DNA from: Lachnospiraceae bacterium
GTDB taxonomy: Bacteria > Bacillota > Clostridia > Lachnospirales > Lachnospiraceae
Assembly (NCBI GenBank): GCA_009774245.1
Contig: VSNM01000080.1
Coordinates: forward strand, 1-23,868
Length of the DNA: 23,868 nucleotides
Direction: 5' to 3'
Positions 7,750-16,437 of the stretch are shown piece after piece. Made by a program: the position numbers and the translations under genes. Below the pieces are notes generated by a model. The model ran no database searches, had not been told where the DNA came from, and was given only the letters and a program-made list of their open reading frames with translations. Every line of letters begins with the position of its first letter. Within the stretch, counting starts at the first letter, position 1.

Positions 7750-8721
7750 TTATTCAACTAAAAGATGATCTGATAGCAATTCGCCCAACTGGCGTATTCC
7801 CTCCTCGATCGTCCCGCAGTCCGCATTGGTAAAGTTCAAACGCATCGTGTTGACATCCTCTTTACCCCCGTGTGCATAAAAAGGAGCTCCCGGAACAAAC
7901 GCAACCTTCCTCTCCAAGGCTTTCGGAAACAGGGACATCGCGCTCACCCCCTCCGGGAGTGTCACCCACAGGAACATGCCGCCATGCGGTTTTGTGTACT
8001 TCACCGTGGGCGGAAAATATTTCTCCATGGCGTCCATCATCGCCTGCGCCTGCTTTTTGTACAGCGCCCTGATCTTTGCAATGTGCCTGTCCAGATCATT
8101 GTTTACCAGATAATCCCATAGCAGATACTGTGAAAAAATATTGGTGTGCAGGTCACTTGCCTCCTTTGCGATCGATATGGATTTCAACAAATCCCTGTTC
8201 TCGGAAATGATAAAGCCAGTGCGCATGCCCGGAGTGACCGTCTTTGAAAACGTCCCAAGCACGATACTGCCAGGCAGCTTCCCGGCGCCAATATACGGCA
8301 GGCGCTCCCCGTCAAACCGCAGCTCGCCATAAGGATCATCTTCCACTAAAATGACATCGCGGTCTTTCAGCATGTCACAGATGCACTGTCTGTTCGCGGC
8401 AGAGTACGTAAGCCCAGTAGGATTCTGGAAATCAGGAATCGCATAGATAAATTTCACAGGATTCTGCAAAGCCTCCTCAAGTTCCGCCGGATTCATGCCG
8501 TCCTCCGTCAGCTCCACCGGATAAAATACTGGCTGATGCATGGAAAAAGCCTGTATCGCTGCAAGATATGTCGGCCTCTCGACAATGATGCCGTCACCCT
8601 TGTCGAGCAGCACCTTTCCAATCAGGTCAAGCGCCTGCTGGGAACCCGTCGTGATCAAAATATTCTCTACCGTGAGACGCAGACCAAAGATCCGGTTATA
8701 CCGCTCAGCAATATACTGTCG
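7750..8721 (-). pseudogene. PLP-dependent aminotransferase (fold type I), N-terminally truncated
   Basis: Homology starts at RQYIAERYNRIFGL and continues through TTGSQQALDLIGKV, ERPTYLAAIQAF, YAIPDFQNPTG, the cofactor Asp/Tyr region VEDDPYGELRF, and the lysine motif GTFSKTVTPGMRTGF, to the C-terminal MRLNFTNA. It is most like 2-aminoadipate/aromatic aminotransferases (LysN/AraT type, about 400 aa). Roughly the first 70-80 residues are absent, including the usual substrate-binding N-terminal segment. No ATG or ribosome site precedes the homologous part; the frame extends only to a TTG at 8763 and a TAG slightly further upstream. The loss point abuts the truncated plus-strand gene at about 8721-8726. 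The reading frame is otherwise intact, so the deletion is probably recent. Confidence 0.8.
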
Positions 8722-8725
8722 GCTT

Positions 8726-9568
8726 ATGGCTGCCCTTGGCGCATGCTTTGAGACTGGCTGCAAGATCGGAACGGAGCCAATGACCTATCCCGGCATAAAG
8801 ACCGCTGCAAAACTATTTGGCATCCATCTGCTGCCCATCCAATGGCACAGCCACGAACTGACAGAGGAAAGCATCCGCTACGCAGCCCAGAACGAAAACA
8901 TAAAGGGGCTCTACGTCATACCCGATTACCAGAATCCGACATCACACACCATGTCACTCGAGACCAGAAGAATGATCGCAGCCGTTGCCAGGGAGGAAAA
9001 TCTGCTCGTCATAGAGGACGGCATCAACAACCTTCTCGTGGCGGAACCGCTGCCTCCGATCGCGTCCTTTGCCCCAGAGCAGGTTATCCTCATTTCGAGC
9101 CTCTCAAAAACTGTTTCCCCAGGACTGCGGACTGCATTTATCCACGTCCCCGCCCTGTTCCACGAAAAAATGGTAACCGCGCTGTACTCTATGAACATCT
9201 GCGTCTCGCCGCTGCTCGCAACGATATCCGCGTCCCTGATCGAGGACGGCGCCGCTGACAAGATTCTTGCGGAGCGCAAAAAAGGCATCAAGGAACGAAA
9301 CCTGATCGTTAACCAGATGCTTAAAGATTTTGTCATGCCAAGCGGGCTTACCTCCCCGCTCCGCTCGGTGCAGCTTCCCCAGCATTTCACCGGAAAAAGC
9401 TTTGAGATCTGTGCAAAACAGGCCGGTGTAGAGGTTTACGGGGCGGAACGGTTTTCCGTCGGAAACAGGAAACCCGAAAACACAATCCGCATTTCCGTGA
9501 CCACACCTGCATCGCTGGAAATCCTTACAGACGGGCTGGAACGACTGCGGCATCTATTGTCGCTGTAA
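8726..9568 (+). pseudogene. MocR/aminotransferase-family protein, lacking the N-terminal GntR domain and first part of the catalytic fold
   Basis: Recognisable homology begins near ALGACFETGCKIGTEP and proceeds through MTYPGIKTAAKLFGIHL, GLYVIPDYQNPTSHTMS, the VIEDGINNLL region, the PLP-lysine motif SSLSKTVSPGLRTAF and a C-terminal TIRISVTTP. The pattern fits MocR-type regulators, which join a GntR winged helix to an aminotransferase-like domain; about 190 N-terminal residues would be missing. The plus-strand frame upstream of 8726 is only the antisense of the neighbouring aminotransferase. The in-frame ATG at 8726 has no ribosome site. It ends 14 bp before the convergent recQ stop. MocR genes often sit divergent to an aminotransferase or transport target, which matches this layout. 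Confidence 0.75.
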
Positions 9569-9582
9569 AGCCTGCCATACTC

Positions 9583-11820
9583 CTACCGCGCCCCCACAAA
9601 GTACTCCACGATCATTCTCTGGACTGTCTCTGGGTACATTAACAACTGGTAGGCATATCCTCCCTGGCTGATCTTGTCAATCGTTTTGATTCCCAGGTTC
9701 AGCCCCTGTTCTGTCTGTACTTTCCTGCAGCCTTCCTGCCCTTGTTCTTCCGCGACCAGCCCTGCCGACACAAGGTACTCCCAGATCACGGAGATCGTGG
9801 CCTTTTTTACATTGACCGCAGTGCAGACCTGATTCATCCGTTCCTTGATATCACTGATGTAACAATATTCTGCATACTGAAAGCGCTCCGCATCTTCCTG
9901 ATTGAGATAAAACGCACCCTTCCTCCCCTTTTTCGCAGCGGGCGCAGGCTCCTCGTCAATCTGTGTGCTGACAACCGCGTTTGGATTTTCGTCAAGAAAC
10001 GCCGCAATCTCCTGTATAAACCGCTCCCCGTATTTCTGGTACTTATTTTCACCAACACCGGATACAGCAAGCATTTCCGCCTGATTCCCGGGTGCCTTTG
10101 CACACATGTCAATCAGCGTCTTATCGCTGAAAATAATATAGGGCGGCATTGCCGCTTCCTTCGCAATGACAAGACGCAGCTGACGAAGCCTGTCAAACAG
10201 ATCATAACCTGCACTTGTGAGTGAGTCTGTCTTTTTCTTTTTATTCTCAGTCTTCGTCTTGTCTGCTGCATCTTCCCGCTCCTGCGCTTTTCTTACAATC
10301 ACGCGCGTGCTTTCCTCTTTTAATCTGCTGATATCCCCCATCTGAAGCACACTGTACTCCCCTGTCTGGACAATATACCCCTCCGCTAGCATCTGATCGA
10401 CCAGCAGGCGCAGATCCGTCTCGCTCCTCTGTTTGAGGATGCCATAAGACTTGTACGCACTGGCGCCAATCTCCTTTAACCTGGCACGGTTTGCGCCGAG
10501 CAGGGTTCCAAGTACGATATTCAACCCATACCGGCCTCTCATCTCGGCAATACAGTTGACCACCCATTTTGCGTCGGAAGTCATATCCTGCTCGTAATAT
10601 TCCTGGTGGCAGTTTCCGCAGTTGTCGCAGGGCGCCGATGCCCGCTCCCCAAAATATTCCAGTATGTAGTTTCTAAGACATAAGGTGGTCTTACAGTACC
10701 CTTCCATCACCTGGAGCCGCCGCGCATCCCGCTGCCTGACCAGTTCTATGTCCTCTGCGTTCATCCTTTCAAACTCTTTCTTTTCCAGCAGGAATTTGTC
10801 AATCATCACATCCTGTACGGAAAACAGAAGAATGCACTGTGCGCTCTCGCCGTCACGCCCTGCGCGCCCTGCCTCCTGATAATAATTCTCCATGCTCTGC
10901 GGCATGTTGTAGTGAATCACAAACCTGACATTGGACTTGTCAATCCCCATGCCGAACGCATTGGTCGCAATGACGATCTGAACCCTGTCATAGATAAAAT
11001 CGTCCTGATTTTTCTTCCTTGTGTCATTGTCCAGTCCCGCATGGTAACGCGCCGCCGAGATGCCGCTCCGGGACAGCTTCTCATACAGGTTATCCACGTT
11101 TTTGCGCGTTGCGCAGTATATGATTCCGCTCTCGTCTGCGTGCTTTTGTATGTAATCCAGAATAAACGCATCCTTATGCTTTCCCGTGATATGTTCCACA
11201 CTGTAATACAGATTTTCCCTGTCAAAGCCTGTGACGACAACCCTCGGATTGTGCAGTTTCAGGGTACACTCAATATCTGTCCTGACCTCCCTCGTGGCAG
11301 TCGCCGTGAAGGCGCTCACGACAGGTCTGTCCGCAAGGCTGTCTATAAAGGAAACAATCTTTAGGTAACTGGGCCTGAAATCCTGTCCCCACTGTGATAT
11401 GCAGTGCGCCTCGTCGACTGTGACCATGGAAATCTTTCCATTCTGCGCAAACTGCATAAATACAGCGCTTTCCAGCCGCTCGGGTGCCACATAGATGATC
11501 TTATATCTGCCCTCCGCAGCAAACCGCATCGCTTTTGCGATCTGTGTCTCCGTCAATGACGAATTGATAAATGCAGCATGAATACCCGCTTCATTTAACG
11601 CTTTCACCTGATCCTGCATCAGCGAGATCAGCGGCGAGACTACGATCGTAATACCGGGCAACAACAGTGCCGGAACCTGATAACAGATTGATTTTCCCGC
11701 GCCTGTAGGCATGATCGCCAGCGCGTCCTCCCCCGCCAGAATAGCACGGACAATCTCTTCCTGTCCATTTCTGAATGAATCATATCCAAAGTATGTTTTT
11801 AGTATCTCAGCAGCGTTCAT
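9583..11820 (-). CDS. recQ: ATP-dependent DNA helicase RecQ
   Basis: This 745-aa protein is a 3'-5' DNA helicase for recombination and fork repair. The helicase core shows FGYDSFRNGQEEIV (the RecQ Q-motif region), Walker A PTGAGKS (Lys43), DEAH in VTVDEAHCISQWGQDFRPSY and motif VI QEAGRAGRDG. The zinc-binding RecQ-Ct region includes YCKTTLCLRNYILEYF and CDNCGNC. An HRDC domain follows (LFDRLRQLRLVIAKE ... VSGVGENKYQKYG). The last ~100 residues form a further helical, winged-helix-like tail (ISDIKERMNQVC, ATISVIWEYLVSAGLV). Its ATG overlaps the kinase stop as ATGA, so translation is probably coupled to the two-component operon, an unusual partner for a repair helicase. Confidence 0.95.
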   Translation of the reverse strand: MNAAEILKTYFGYDSFRNGQEEIVRAILAGEDALAIMPTGAGKSICYQVPALLLPGITIVVSPLISLMQDQVKALNEAGIHAAFINSSLTETQIAKAMRFAAEGRYKIIYVAPERLESAVFMQFAQNGKISMVTVDEAHCISQWGQDFRPSYLKIVSFIDSLADRPVVSAFTATATREVRTDIECTLKLHNPRVVVTGFDRENLYYSVEHITGKHKDAFILDYIQKHADESGIIYCATRKNVDNLYEKLSRSGISAARYHAGLDNDTRKKNQDDFIYDRVQIVIATNAFGMGIDKSNVRFVIHYNMPQSMENYYQEAGRAGRDGESAQCILLFSVQDVMIDKFLLEKKEFERMNAEDIELVRQRDARRLQVMEGYCKTTLCLRNYILEYFGERASAPCDNCGNCHQEYYEQDMTSDAKWVVNCIAEMRGRYGLNIVLGTLLGANRARLKEIGASAYKSYGILKQRSETDLRLLVDQMLAEGYIVQTGEYSVLQMGDISRLKEESTRVIVRKAQEREDAADKTKTENKKKKTDSLTSAGYDLFDRLRQLRLVIAKEAAMPPYIIFSDKTLIDMCAKAPGNQAEMLAVSGVGENKYQKYGERFIQEIAAFLDENPNAVVSTQIDEEPAPAAKKGRKGAFYLNQEDAERFQYAEYCYISDIKERMNQVCTAVNVKKATISVIWEYLVSAGLVAEEQGQEGCRKVQTEQGLNLGIKTIDKISQGGYAYQLLMYPETVQRMIVEYFVGAR

Positions 11821-12698
11821 CCGTTCTCCTTCCTCTTTAACCGCACAGTAAACACCGTCCGCACGCCGGGCTCACTCACAAGCGTGACATCGCCACCCAT
11901 CTGGTTTGCAAGATTTCTGACGATGGTGAGCCCCAAACCATTTCCCTGTATACTGCGGCTGCGGGAATCCTCCATCGTATAGAGTCGCTCAAACACGCTG
12001 GCGGCAAACTGCTTCTCGATGCCTCTTCCTTTGTCCACCACATCGATGCAGACATGATCGCCCTCTTCCCGCAGAAATATTCCGATATAGTTCCCATCGC
12101 TGCCATAGCGTATGGCATTGGATAGAAGGTTGCACAGGATTCTGTCGATCGCATCCCTGTCCCCCATCACAAAGACAGACTGCTCCGGAATCGAGAGCTC
12201 CACCTCGAAATCCTTTTGCATCAGAAGCTCGTAAAAGCCAAGCACATTCTCCCTGCATAATTCGCTGATATTGACCTTGACCATCTCGATCCTCTTATCG
12301 CCTGCCTCTAGCTTTGCCAGCGTAAAAAACTGGTCGATCAGCTCCATCACCTGTTTTGCCTTCGTCTCCACTTTCTGCAGCATCTCGTCCTCGAGACCAC
12401 CCGGAAGATCGGGAGTATTTTTTAAGCGCATGATTTCCAGATATCCCAATATTACTGTCAGCGGCGTCTTGATGTCATGTGAGATATTCGCGAGCATTTT
12501 CCTGGAGGACTGCTCCTGTCTCCTGAAATTCGCCTTCATCTGCTGGCGGTCCAACAGCAGCAGATTGATCTGTCCACACAGCTCCATCAGTACCTTGTCG
12601 TCCGTAAAGACCATGACCTGCTCACTGCTGTCATCTTGCAGGATTTCCGACAGCTTATCGCTGATCTCTTTTAATTTGCCGCGTGTCCCCCTGTTCAT
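11817..12698 (-). CDS. Sensor histidine kinase without membrane segments
   Basis: The start chosen is ATG at 12698, which overlaps the response-regulator stop (ATGA) and has GGGGGATG just upstream; this gives 293 aa. The H-box is NISHDIKTPLTVILGYLE with His74 as phosphoacceptor. The ATPase domain carries the N-box RILCNLLSNAIRYG, G1 DKGRGI, F-box region SVFERLY and G2 GNGLGLTIV. Before the H-box there are only ~70 soluble, helical residues and no transmembrane or extracellular sensor. The kinase must therefore be controlled by an intracellular signal or by a membrane partner; the ABC transporter encoded upstream in the same direction is the natural candidate. Confidence 0.93.
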   Translation of the reverse strand: MNRGTRGKLKEISDKLSEILQDDSSEQVMVFTDDKVLMELCGQINLLLLDRQQMKANFRRQEQSSRKMLANISHDIKTPLTVILGYLEIMRLKNTPDLPGGLEDEMLQKVETKAKQVMELIDQFFTLAKLEAGDKRIEMVKVNISELCRENVLGFYELLMQKDFEVELSIPEQSVFVMGDRDAIDRILCNLLSNAIRYGSDGNYIGIFLREEGDHVCIDVVDKGRGIEKQFAASVFERLYTMEDSRSRSIQGNGLGLTIVRNLANQMGGDVTLVSEPGVRTVFTVRLKRKENG

Positions 12699-13387
12699 TT
12701 CACATCCCCCAGCTTGTAGCCGATTCCCCACACTGTAACGACATAGTTCGGCTCGCGGGGATTGTCCTCAATCTTGTTGCGCAGCCTGCTGATATGAACA
12801 TTGACCGCATTCTCATCTCCCATGTAGGCGTCATTCCACACCATAGAGTACATTTGTTCCTTTGTGTAGACCTTCTTAGGATTTTTCATCAGCAGGCGCA
12901 GAATCTCAAACTCCTTAGCCGTCAGCTCGATCTTCTTTCCGTTTTTCGTGACAGAATAGTCATCCGTGTTGAGCGTTAGTTCCCCCTTCGTAATACGCTC
13001 CCCCTCCGCGTCGGCGACCGCTGCATACTGCGTATTTCTCCGGATATTTGCCTTAATCCTGGCCAGCACCTCCGTGACAGAAAAAGGCTTTGTGACATAA
13101 TCATCCGCGCCAAGCCCCAATCCCAGCGTCTTATCTGAGTCCGTATCCTTTGCGGAGATAATCATGATCGGCACCGTGCTGGACGCCCTTATGGTTTTCA
13201 TGACTTCCATTCCACTGATTTTGGGAATCATCAGGTCTAATAATACGATGCTGTACTCGTCCGCAAAAAACTTTTCGCACGCACTCTCCCCGTCGCAGGC
13301 CGTCACGGCCTCAAAATTCTCCGTCATGAGAAAGTTTTTCAGCATTTCGCTGATTTCCGTGTCATCCTCAATGAGTAGTATTTTCAT
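12695..13387 (-). CDS. OmpR/PhoB-family response regulator
   Basis: This 230-aa two-domain regulator has a receiver domain with acidic pocket Asp8/Asp9, phosphoacceptor Asp51 in VLLDLMIPKISG, and Lys100 in TKPF. The C-terminal winged helix shows ELTAKEFEILRLLMKNPKKV and VHISRLRNKIEDNPREPNYVVTVWGIGYKL, classic for OmpR/PhoB proteins that bind tandem direct repeats as dimers. It lies 140 bp after the ABC permease and overlaps its kinase by 4 bp. The 11-bp-spaced repeats upstream of the ABC and glycosyltransferase operons are the likely target sites; that link is inferred. Confidence 0.95.
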   Translation of the reverse strand: MKILLIEDDTEISEMLKNFLMTENFEAVTACDGESACEKFFADEYSIVLLDLMIPKISGMEVMKTIRASSTVPIMIISAKDTDSDKTLGLGLGADDYVTKPFSVTEVLARIKANIRRNTQYAAVADAEGERITKGELTLNTDDYSVTKNGKKIELTAKEFEILRLLMKNPKKVYTKEQMYSMVWNDAYMGDENAVNVHISRLRNKIEDNPREPNYVVTVWGIGYKLGDVK

Positions 13388-13466
13388 TGTATATATTTCC
13401 CTTCTACTCTATTTCGTATTATCTACTTTCCCTTATTTGATTGATCATTACAAGTTATCCCTCACT

Positions 13467-13495
13467 ATTCTACCACAAATCACATACTTCTACCA
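13467..13495 (-). promoter_or_regulatory. Candidate extended -10 promoter for the response regulator-kinase-recQ genes
   Basis: In the 140-bp gap between permease and response regulator, minus-strand TGGTAG (13495-13490) lies 17 bp before TAGAAT (13472-13467). The TAGAAT is preceded by TGG, an extended -10. The -35 is poor. It would let the two-component genes and recQ be expressed without the ABC genes. Confidence 0.4.
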
Positions 13496-13527
13496 GATTC
13501 AATTCCTAAAACCGCTTTCCAGTTTCC

Positions 13528-14217
13528 CTACAACAGATCTTTCCTCTCCACATTATAGACAGACAAATATACGGACACCGCCGAGAGCACAAACAGTACC
13601 CCGTAAAATGGAATATTATTGACCAGGCTCACTGAACCTATATTTCCCTGTGTAAAGCACACAATGATGACAGCAGTCACAATCGTCGCTTTGGAGGACC
13701 TCATTTTCAAGCCAACCGGCAGTGCAATATAGGCAATACTCACCATTGCCGCCGAGCGGAGTAAAATATCCAGCCAGAAAGACAACGCTCCGAATGTAAT
13801 GTCCGCAGCCGATATTCCCAGATAAGGACGCGCCAGCAAAAGAACGGCATAGATCAACAGCTTGCTTGCGATCATTGCGGTCATGTTAAATATCCACACC
13901 GCAGCCATCTGCGACAATACTATCTTTTTGCGTTTGATCGGATAGGAAAACATCAGATTCATCGTTTTTTTAGAATAAGAGCCCACGATAAAAGACGCAA
14001 GCATAACCCCTGTAAAAACAATGTATGTCATATTGACAAAGAGCTCCACAGAGGTTCCTAGCATCCCTCTTCCATAGGCCTGCATTGTCTCATTGGTCTC
14101 GAGCTCTCCGGCCATCATTAACATAAATACCGCAAGTATCGCTGTCGCAATCACCGCATTTCGAATATACATTATTACATTATTTTTCTTCCACTCCAGC
14201 CGAACCAGCTTGATCAT
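13528..14217 (-). CDS. ABC-2-type transporter permease
   Basis: This 229-aa protein has about six hydrophobic segments (for example IATAILAVFMLMMAG, YIVFTGVMLASFIVG and the final YGVLFVLSAVSVYLSVY). It contains the cytosolic stretch FSYPIKRKKIVLSQ, typical of ABC-2 permeases such as those of bacitracin or lantibiotic exporters. Its start overlaps the ATPase stop by 4 bp (ATGA), so the two are made together as one transporter. The substrate is not determined by sequence; the adjacent two-component genes suggest a cell-envelope antibiotic or peptide. Confidence 0.9.
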   Translation of the reverse strand: MIKLVRLEWKKNNVIMYIRNAVIATAILAVFMLMMAGELETNETMQAYGRGMLGTSVELFVNMTYIVFTGVMLASFIVGSYSKKTMNLMFSYPIKRKKIVLSQMAAVWIFNMTAMIASKLLIYAVLLLARPYLGISAADITFGALSFWLDILLRSAAMVSIAYIALPVGLKMRSSKATIVTAVIIVCFTQGNIGSVSLVNNIPFYGVLFVLSAVSVYLSVYNVERKDLL

Positions 14218-15155
14218 AATATATCTCCCTCCCCTGTCACTTTCAAAAAATAGTCTTCCAGACTCTCCGACTTTTTGCCGATAAACCGGATTGCAACGTC
14301 ATTCAGCGCGAGCGTCTTTGACAGCACACCCGTATCTGCCCCGCTGTCATACACGCGTATTGCATGCCCGTCAACCACTTTAAAATTCTTTAACTCCAGC
14401 TTGTCCGCCAGAACATATGCCGCCTTTTTCACGTCCTCCACCACAAGCTCAATGTACGCTGTATTCATCTCAGAAATCTCCTGCATGGAAATCTCACGCA
14501 TCATTTTGCCATGGTCAATGACGCCGATGGTATCCGCGATACTCTCCACCTCCGAGAGAATATGGCTGGAAATGATGATCGTGATCCCGTACTCCGTGCA
14601 CAGCATCCGAAACAAATCCCGAAGCTGCTTCATTCCGGCCGGATCTAATCCGTTCGTCGGCTCGTCGAGCACCAGAAGCTCCGGTCTGCACAGAACCGCG
14701 CGGGCGATTCCGAGACGCTGCTTCATCCCCAGCGAATACCGTCTCACTATCTGGTCTCCCGCCTCCGTCAGCCCGAGCATTTCCAGGGCATGCTCCACAC
14801 TGCCAGGCGCATAATAACCCATATATTCACAGTGCAGCCGCAGATTGTCCCTCCCGCTCATATGCTCGTAAAAGCATGGAAATTCGATGATGCTTCCCAT
14901 TCTCTTTAACACCTCATACGAAGTCGGTGTCAGTGTCTCCCCAAACAGCTCCACCGAGCCGGACGTCGGCTTCCAGAGATTGGTGAGCATCTTCATCACC
15001 GTCGTCTTCCCTGCACCGTTTGGGCCAAGAAATCCGTAGATTTCTCCCCTTTTCACATGCAGATTAACTTCCTTCACAAGCTCCCTGCCGTCAATGATTT
15101 TCGTCAACTGATTTGTCTGTACAACATTTTCTGATTTTATATTATTCATTGGCAT
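14214..15155 (-). CDS. ABC transporter ATPase, BcrA/lantibiotic-immunity type
   Basis: This 313-aa ATPase powers the permease encoded next. Visible motifs are Walker A GFLGPNGAGKTT, signature YSLGMKQRLGIA, Walker B ELLVLDEPTNGLDP and switch IIISSHILSEVE. The ~90 residues after the core (NTAYIELVVEDVKKAAYVL onward) are the regulatory tail common to BcrA-like proteins. Start ATG at 15155 is 8 nt after AGGAGG. Two promoters precede it: a proximal one with response-regulator-like repeats and a distal near-consensus one. It heads the permease, two-component and recQ series. Confidence 0.94.
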   Translation of the reverse strand: MPMNNIKSENVVQTNQLTKIIDGRELVKEVNLHVKRGEIYGFLGPNGAGKTTVMKMLTNLWKPTSGSVELFGETLTPTSYEVLKRMGSIIEFPCFYEHMSGRDNLRLHCEYMGYYAPGSVEHALEMLGLTEAGDQIVRRYSLGMKQRLGIARAVLCRPELLVLDEPTNGLDPAGMKQLRDLFRMLCTEYGITIIISSHILSEVESIADTIGVIDHGKMMREISMQEISEMNTAYIELVVEDVKKAAYVLADKLELKNFKVVDGHAIRVYDSGADTGVLSKTLALNDVAIRFIGKKSESLEDYFLKVTGEGDIL

Positions 15156-15180
15156 CTTCTATGCCTCCTCTCTGAAAACC

Positions 15181-15232
15181 ATTATAGCAGTGCGCTTTTT
15201 CAAAACTGTTGCGTAATTCTTACGAATTTCTT
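15181..15232 (-). promoter_or_regulatory. Activator-type promoter of the ABC operon: three 11-bp-spaced repeats before a TATAAT box
   Basis: On the minus strand AAGAAATTCGT (15232-15222), AAGAATTACGC (15221-15211) and AACAGTTTTG (15210-15201) follow each other with an 11-bp period. They are followed by 14 bp and then TATAAT (15186-15181). There is no good -35; the third repeat covers that position. The predicted transcript starts about 19 nt before ATG 15155. The same arrangement with the same spacing lies upstream of the glycosyltransferase gene. Tandem repeats at one helical turn fit an OmpR/PhoB-type activator. Confidence 0.65.
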
Positions 15233-15306
15233 TCTAAACATACAAATATTTCGAGCCATTCACCTCTTTTACCTCAGGATTTCCATCATAAGGCATAATA
15301 TAAAGT

Positions 15307-15335
15307 ATTATAGCCAAAAGTTCCCTAAGCATCAA
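15307..15335 (-). promoter_or_regulatory. Distal promoter TTGATG-N17-TATAAT with a 13-mer repeat inside the spacer
   Basis: Minus-strand TTGATG (15335-15330) is 17 bp from a perfect TATAAT (15312-15307). Most of the spacer is one copy of the 13-mer TTAGGGAACTTTT (15328-15316), which occurs twice more just upstream. A protein bound to this copy would block the promoter. The 5' leader to the ABC ATPase start would be about 145 nt. Confidence 0.6.
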
Positions 15336-15342
15336 CATAAAA

Positions 15343-15385
15343 TTAGGGAACTTTTCTAACAATATGTTGTCAAAAAGTTCCCTAA
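15343..15385 (-). terminator. Intrinsic terminator of the flippase operon, with a competing downstream arm
   Basis: Minus-strand TTAGGGAACTTTT (15385-15373) and AAAAGTTCCCTAA (15355-15343) form a perfect 13-bp stem. The loop contains a further AACA/TGTT pairing, and a TTTT run follows. It starts 23 nt after the flippase stop codon. The second arm can pair equally well with a third copy at 15328-15316 across a 14-nt loop, so two mutually exclusive hairpins are possible. Confidence 0.65.
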
Positions 15386-15408
15386 ATCACTGTAACGCAT
15401 TCCAAGAA

Positions 15409-16437
15409 TTAGACTTCTTTTATTTTCCATCGCCTCGCTGCACAAAACACCGCCAGCCCGACCAGCAGCATCAGATAAAAGCTGACGCCCCGCGTGATGC
15501 ACACCGACACCACGAGATAGTTCCCGACAAAGATATTTTGAAATACACATCGGTACATCGCCTCCGTAATCCCCTGCGCGCCGGGAATCGGGAGCATGTC
15601 CACCGCAATGTAGACCGCCGCCTGCACCAGCACAATGTCCAGCATCGCCACACCGGAAAGCCCCAGTCCGCGATACACCACATATGTCATTACAAACACA
15701 CTGAACCGCTGCAAAAAAGTGCCTGCGATCGTCATGACAATCATCCTTTTATGACTTTTCAGAAAGGCAACCGTCTGCTGATAACCGGCCAAAAACTGCT
15801 CCACCTTTTCCTGTCTTGCCTCCGACTGCCTCCACAGATGAATCCGCACCATGATATTCTCAATCCGATAAAAACATGTTCTGATCGTCCTCTGCGAAAA
15901 CATGACCATGAGCAGAATCACCACCAGTACCACATTCAAAAATAATCCCAAAAAATACAATCCATAATACGCCTGCAGATACTTTTTCAGCGGTGCGCCC
16001 CAGAACAGCAGGATTCCAACCCCAGTCAAAACAAGCACCAGTTTATAGATAACCGCCACCGTCATCAGAACGACGGAAGCCGCCGACAGGGAATTTCCAT
16101 CGCGTTTCATATAATAGAGCTGCATCGGCTGCCCTCCCGTCGCGGAGGGCGTGATTCCCGAGAAGAAAAATCCGATAAACGAGTACGAGACGCAGCGCGG
16201 CAGAGTCGTCCGCTCCCCGATTCCCCGCAGCAGATACCAGATCATGCACCCTTCCCCCGCCACAAAAAAGACAGCAAGGAAAACAGCCGCAAACAGGTAC
16301 ACCCCCGACATCTGCCCGACCGCACCGGCAATCTCCGCAAAATCCTGTCCCCGGAAAACACTCCAGAAGGTCAATGCCATGACAGCGGCAAAAATGCCCA
16401 CATTCACTATCAGCTCATGAACTTTTTTCTTATTCAT
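15409..16437 (-). CDS. Flippase-like (UPF0104 / MprF membrane-domain) protein
   Basis: This 342-aa membrane protein belongs to the lysylphosphatidylglycerol-synthase transmembrane family (YbhN/AglD type), without the soluble aminoacyl-transferase half of MprF. It has about eight hydrophobic segments and the family signature SYSFIGFFFSGITPSATGGQPMQ, as well as VDMLPIPGAQGITEAMYR near the C-terminus. Members are thought to move or present lipid-linked substrates across the membrane; some give resistance to cationic peptides. The ATG at 16437 overlaps the end of the upstream NlpC/P60-like gene by 8 bp and follows AAGGGGAG. It is the last gene of the glycosyltransferase operon and is followed by the 13-mer terminator. 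Confidence 0.9.
   Translation of the reverse strand: MNKKKVHELIVNVGIFAAVMALTFWSVFRGQDFAEIAGAVGQMSGVYLFAAVFLAVFFVAGEGCMIWYLLRGIGERTTLPRCVSYSFIGFFFSGITPSATGGQPMQLYYMKRDGNSLSAASVVLMTVAVIYKLVLVLTGVGILLFWGAPLKKYLQAYYGLYFLGLFLNVVLVVILLMVMFSQRTIRTCFYRIENIMVRIHLWRQSEARQEKVEQFLAGYQQTVAFLKSHKRMIVMTIAGTFLQRFSVFVMTYVVYRGLGLSGVAMLDIVLVQAAVYIAVDMLPIPGAQGITEAMYRCVFQNIFVGNYLVVSVCITRGVSFYLMLLVGLAVFCAARRWKIKEV

Noticed and set aside
8540..8725. Long N-terminal extension of the plus-strand aminotransferase-like gene
   Set aside because: The plus frame is open here, but the encoded residues show no aminotransferase or GntR homology; the segment is the antisense of the real minus-strand aminotransferase coding sequence.
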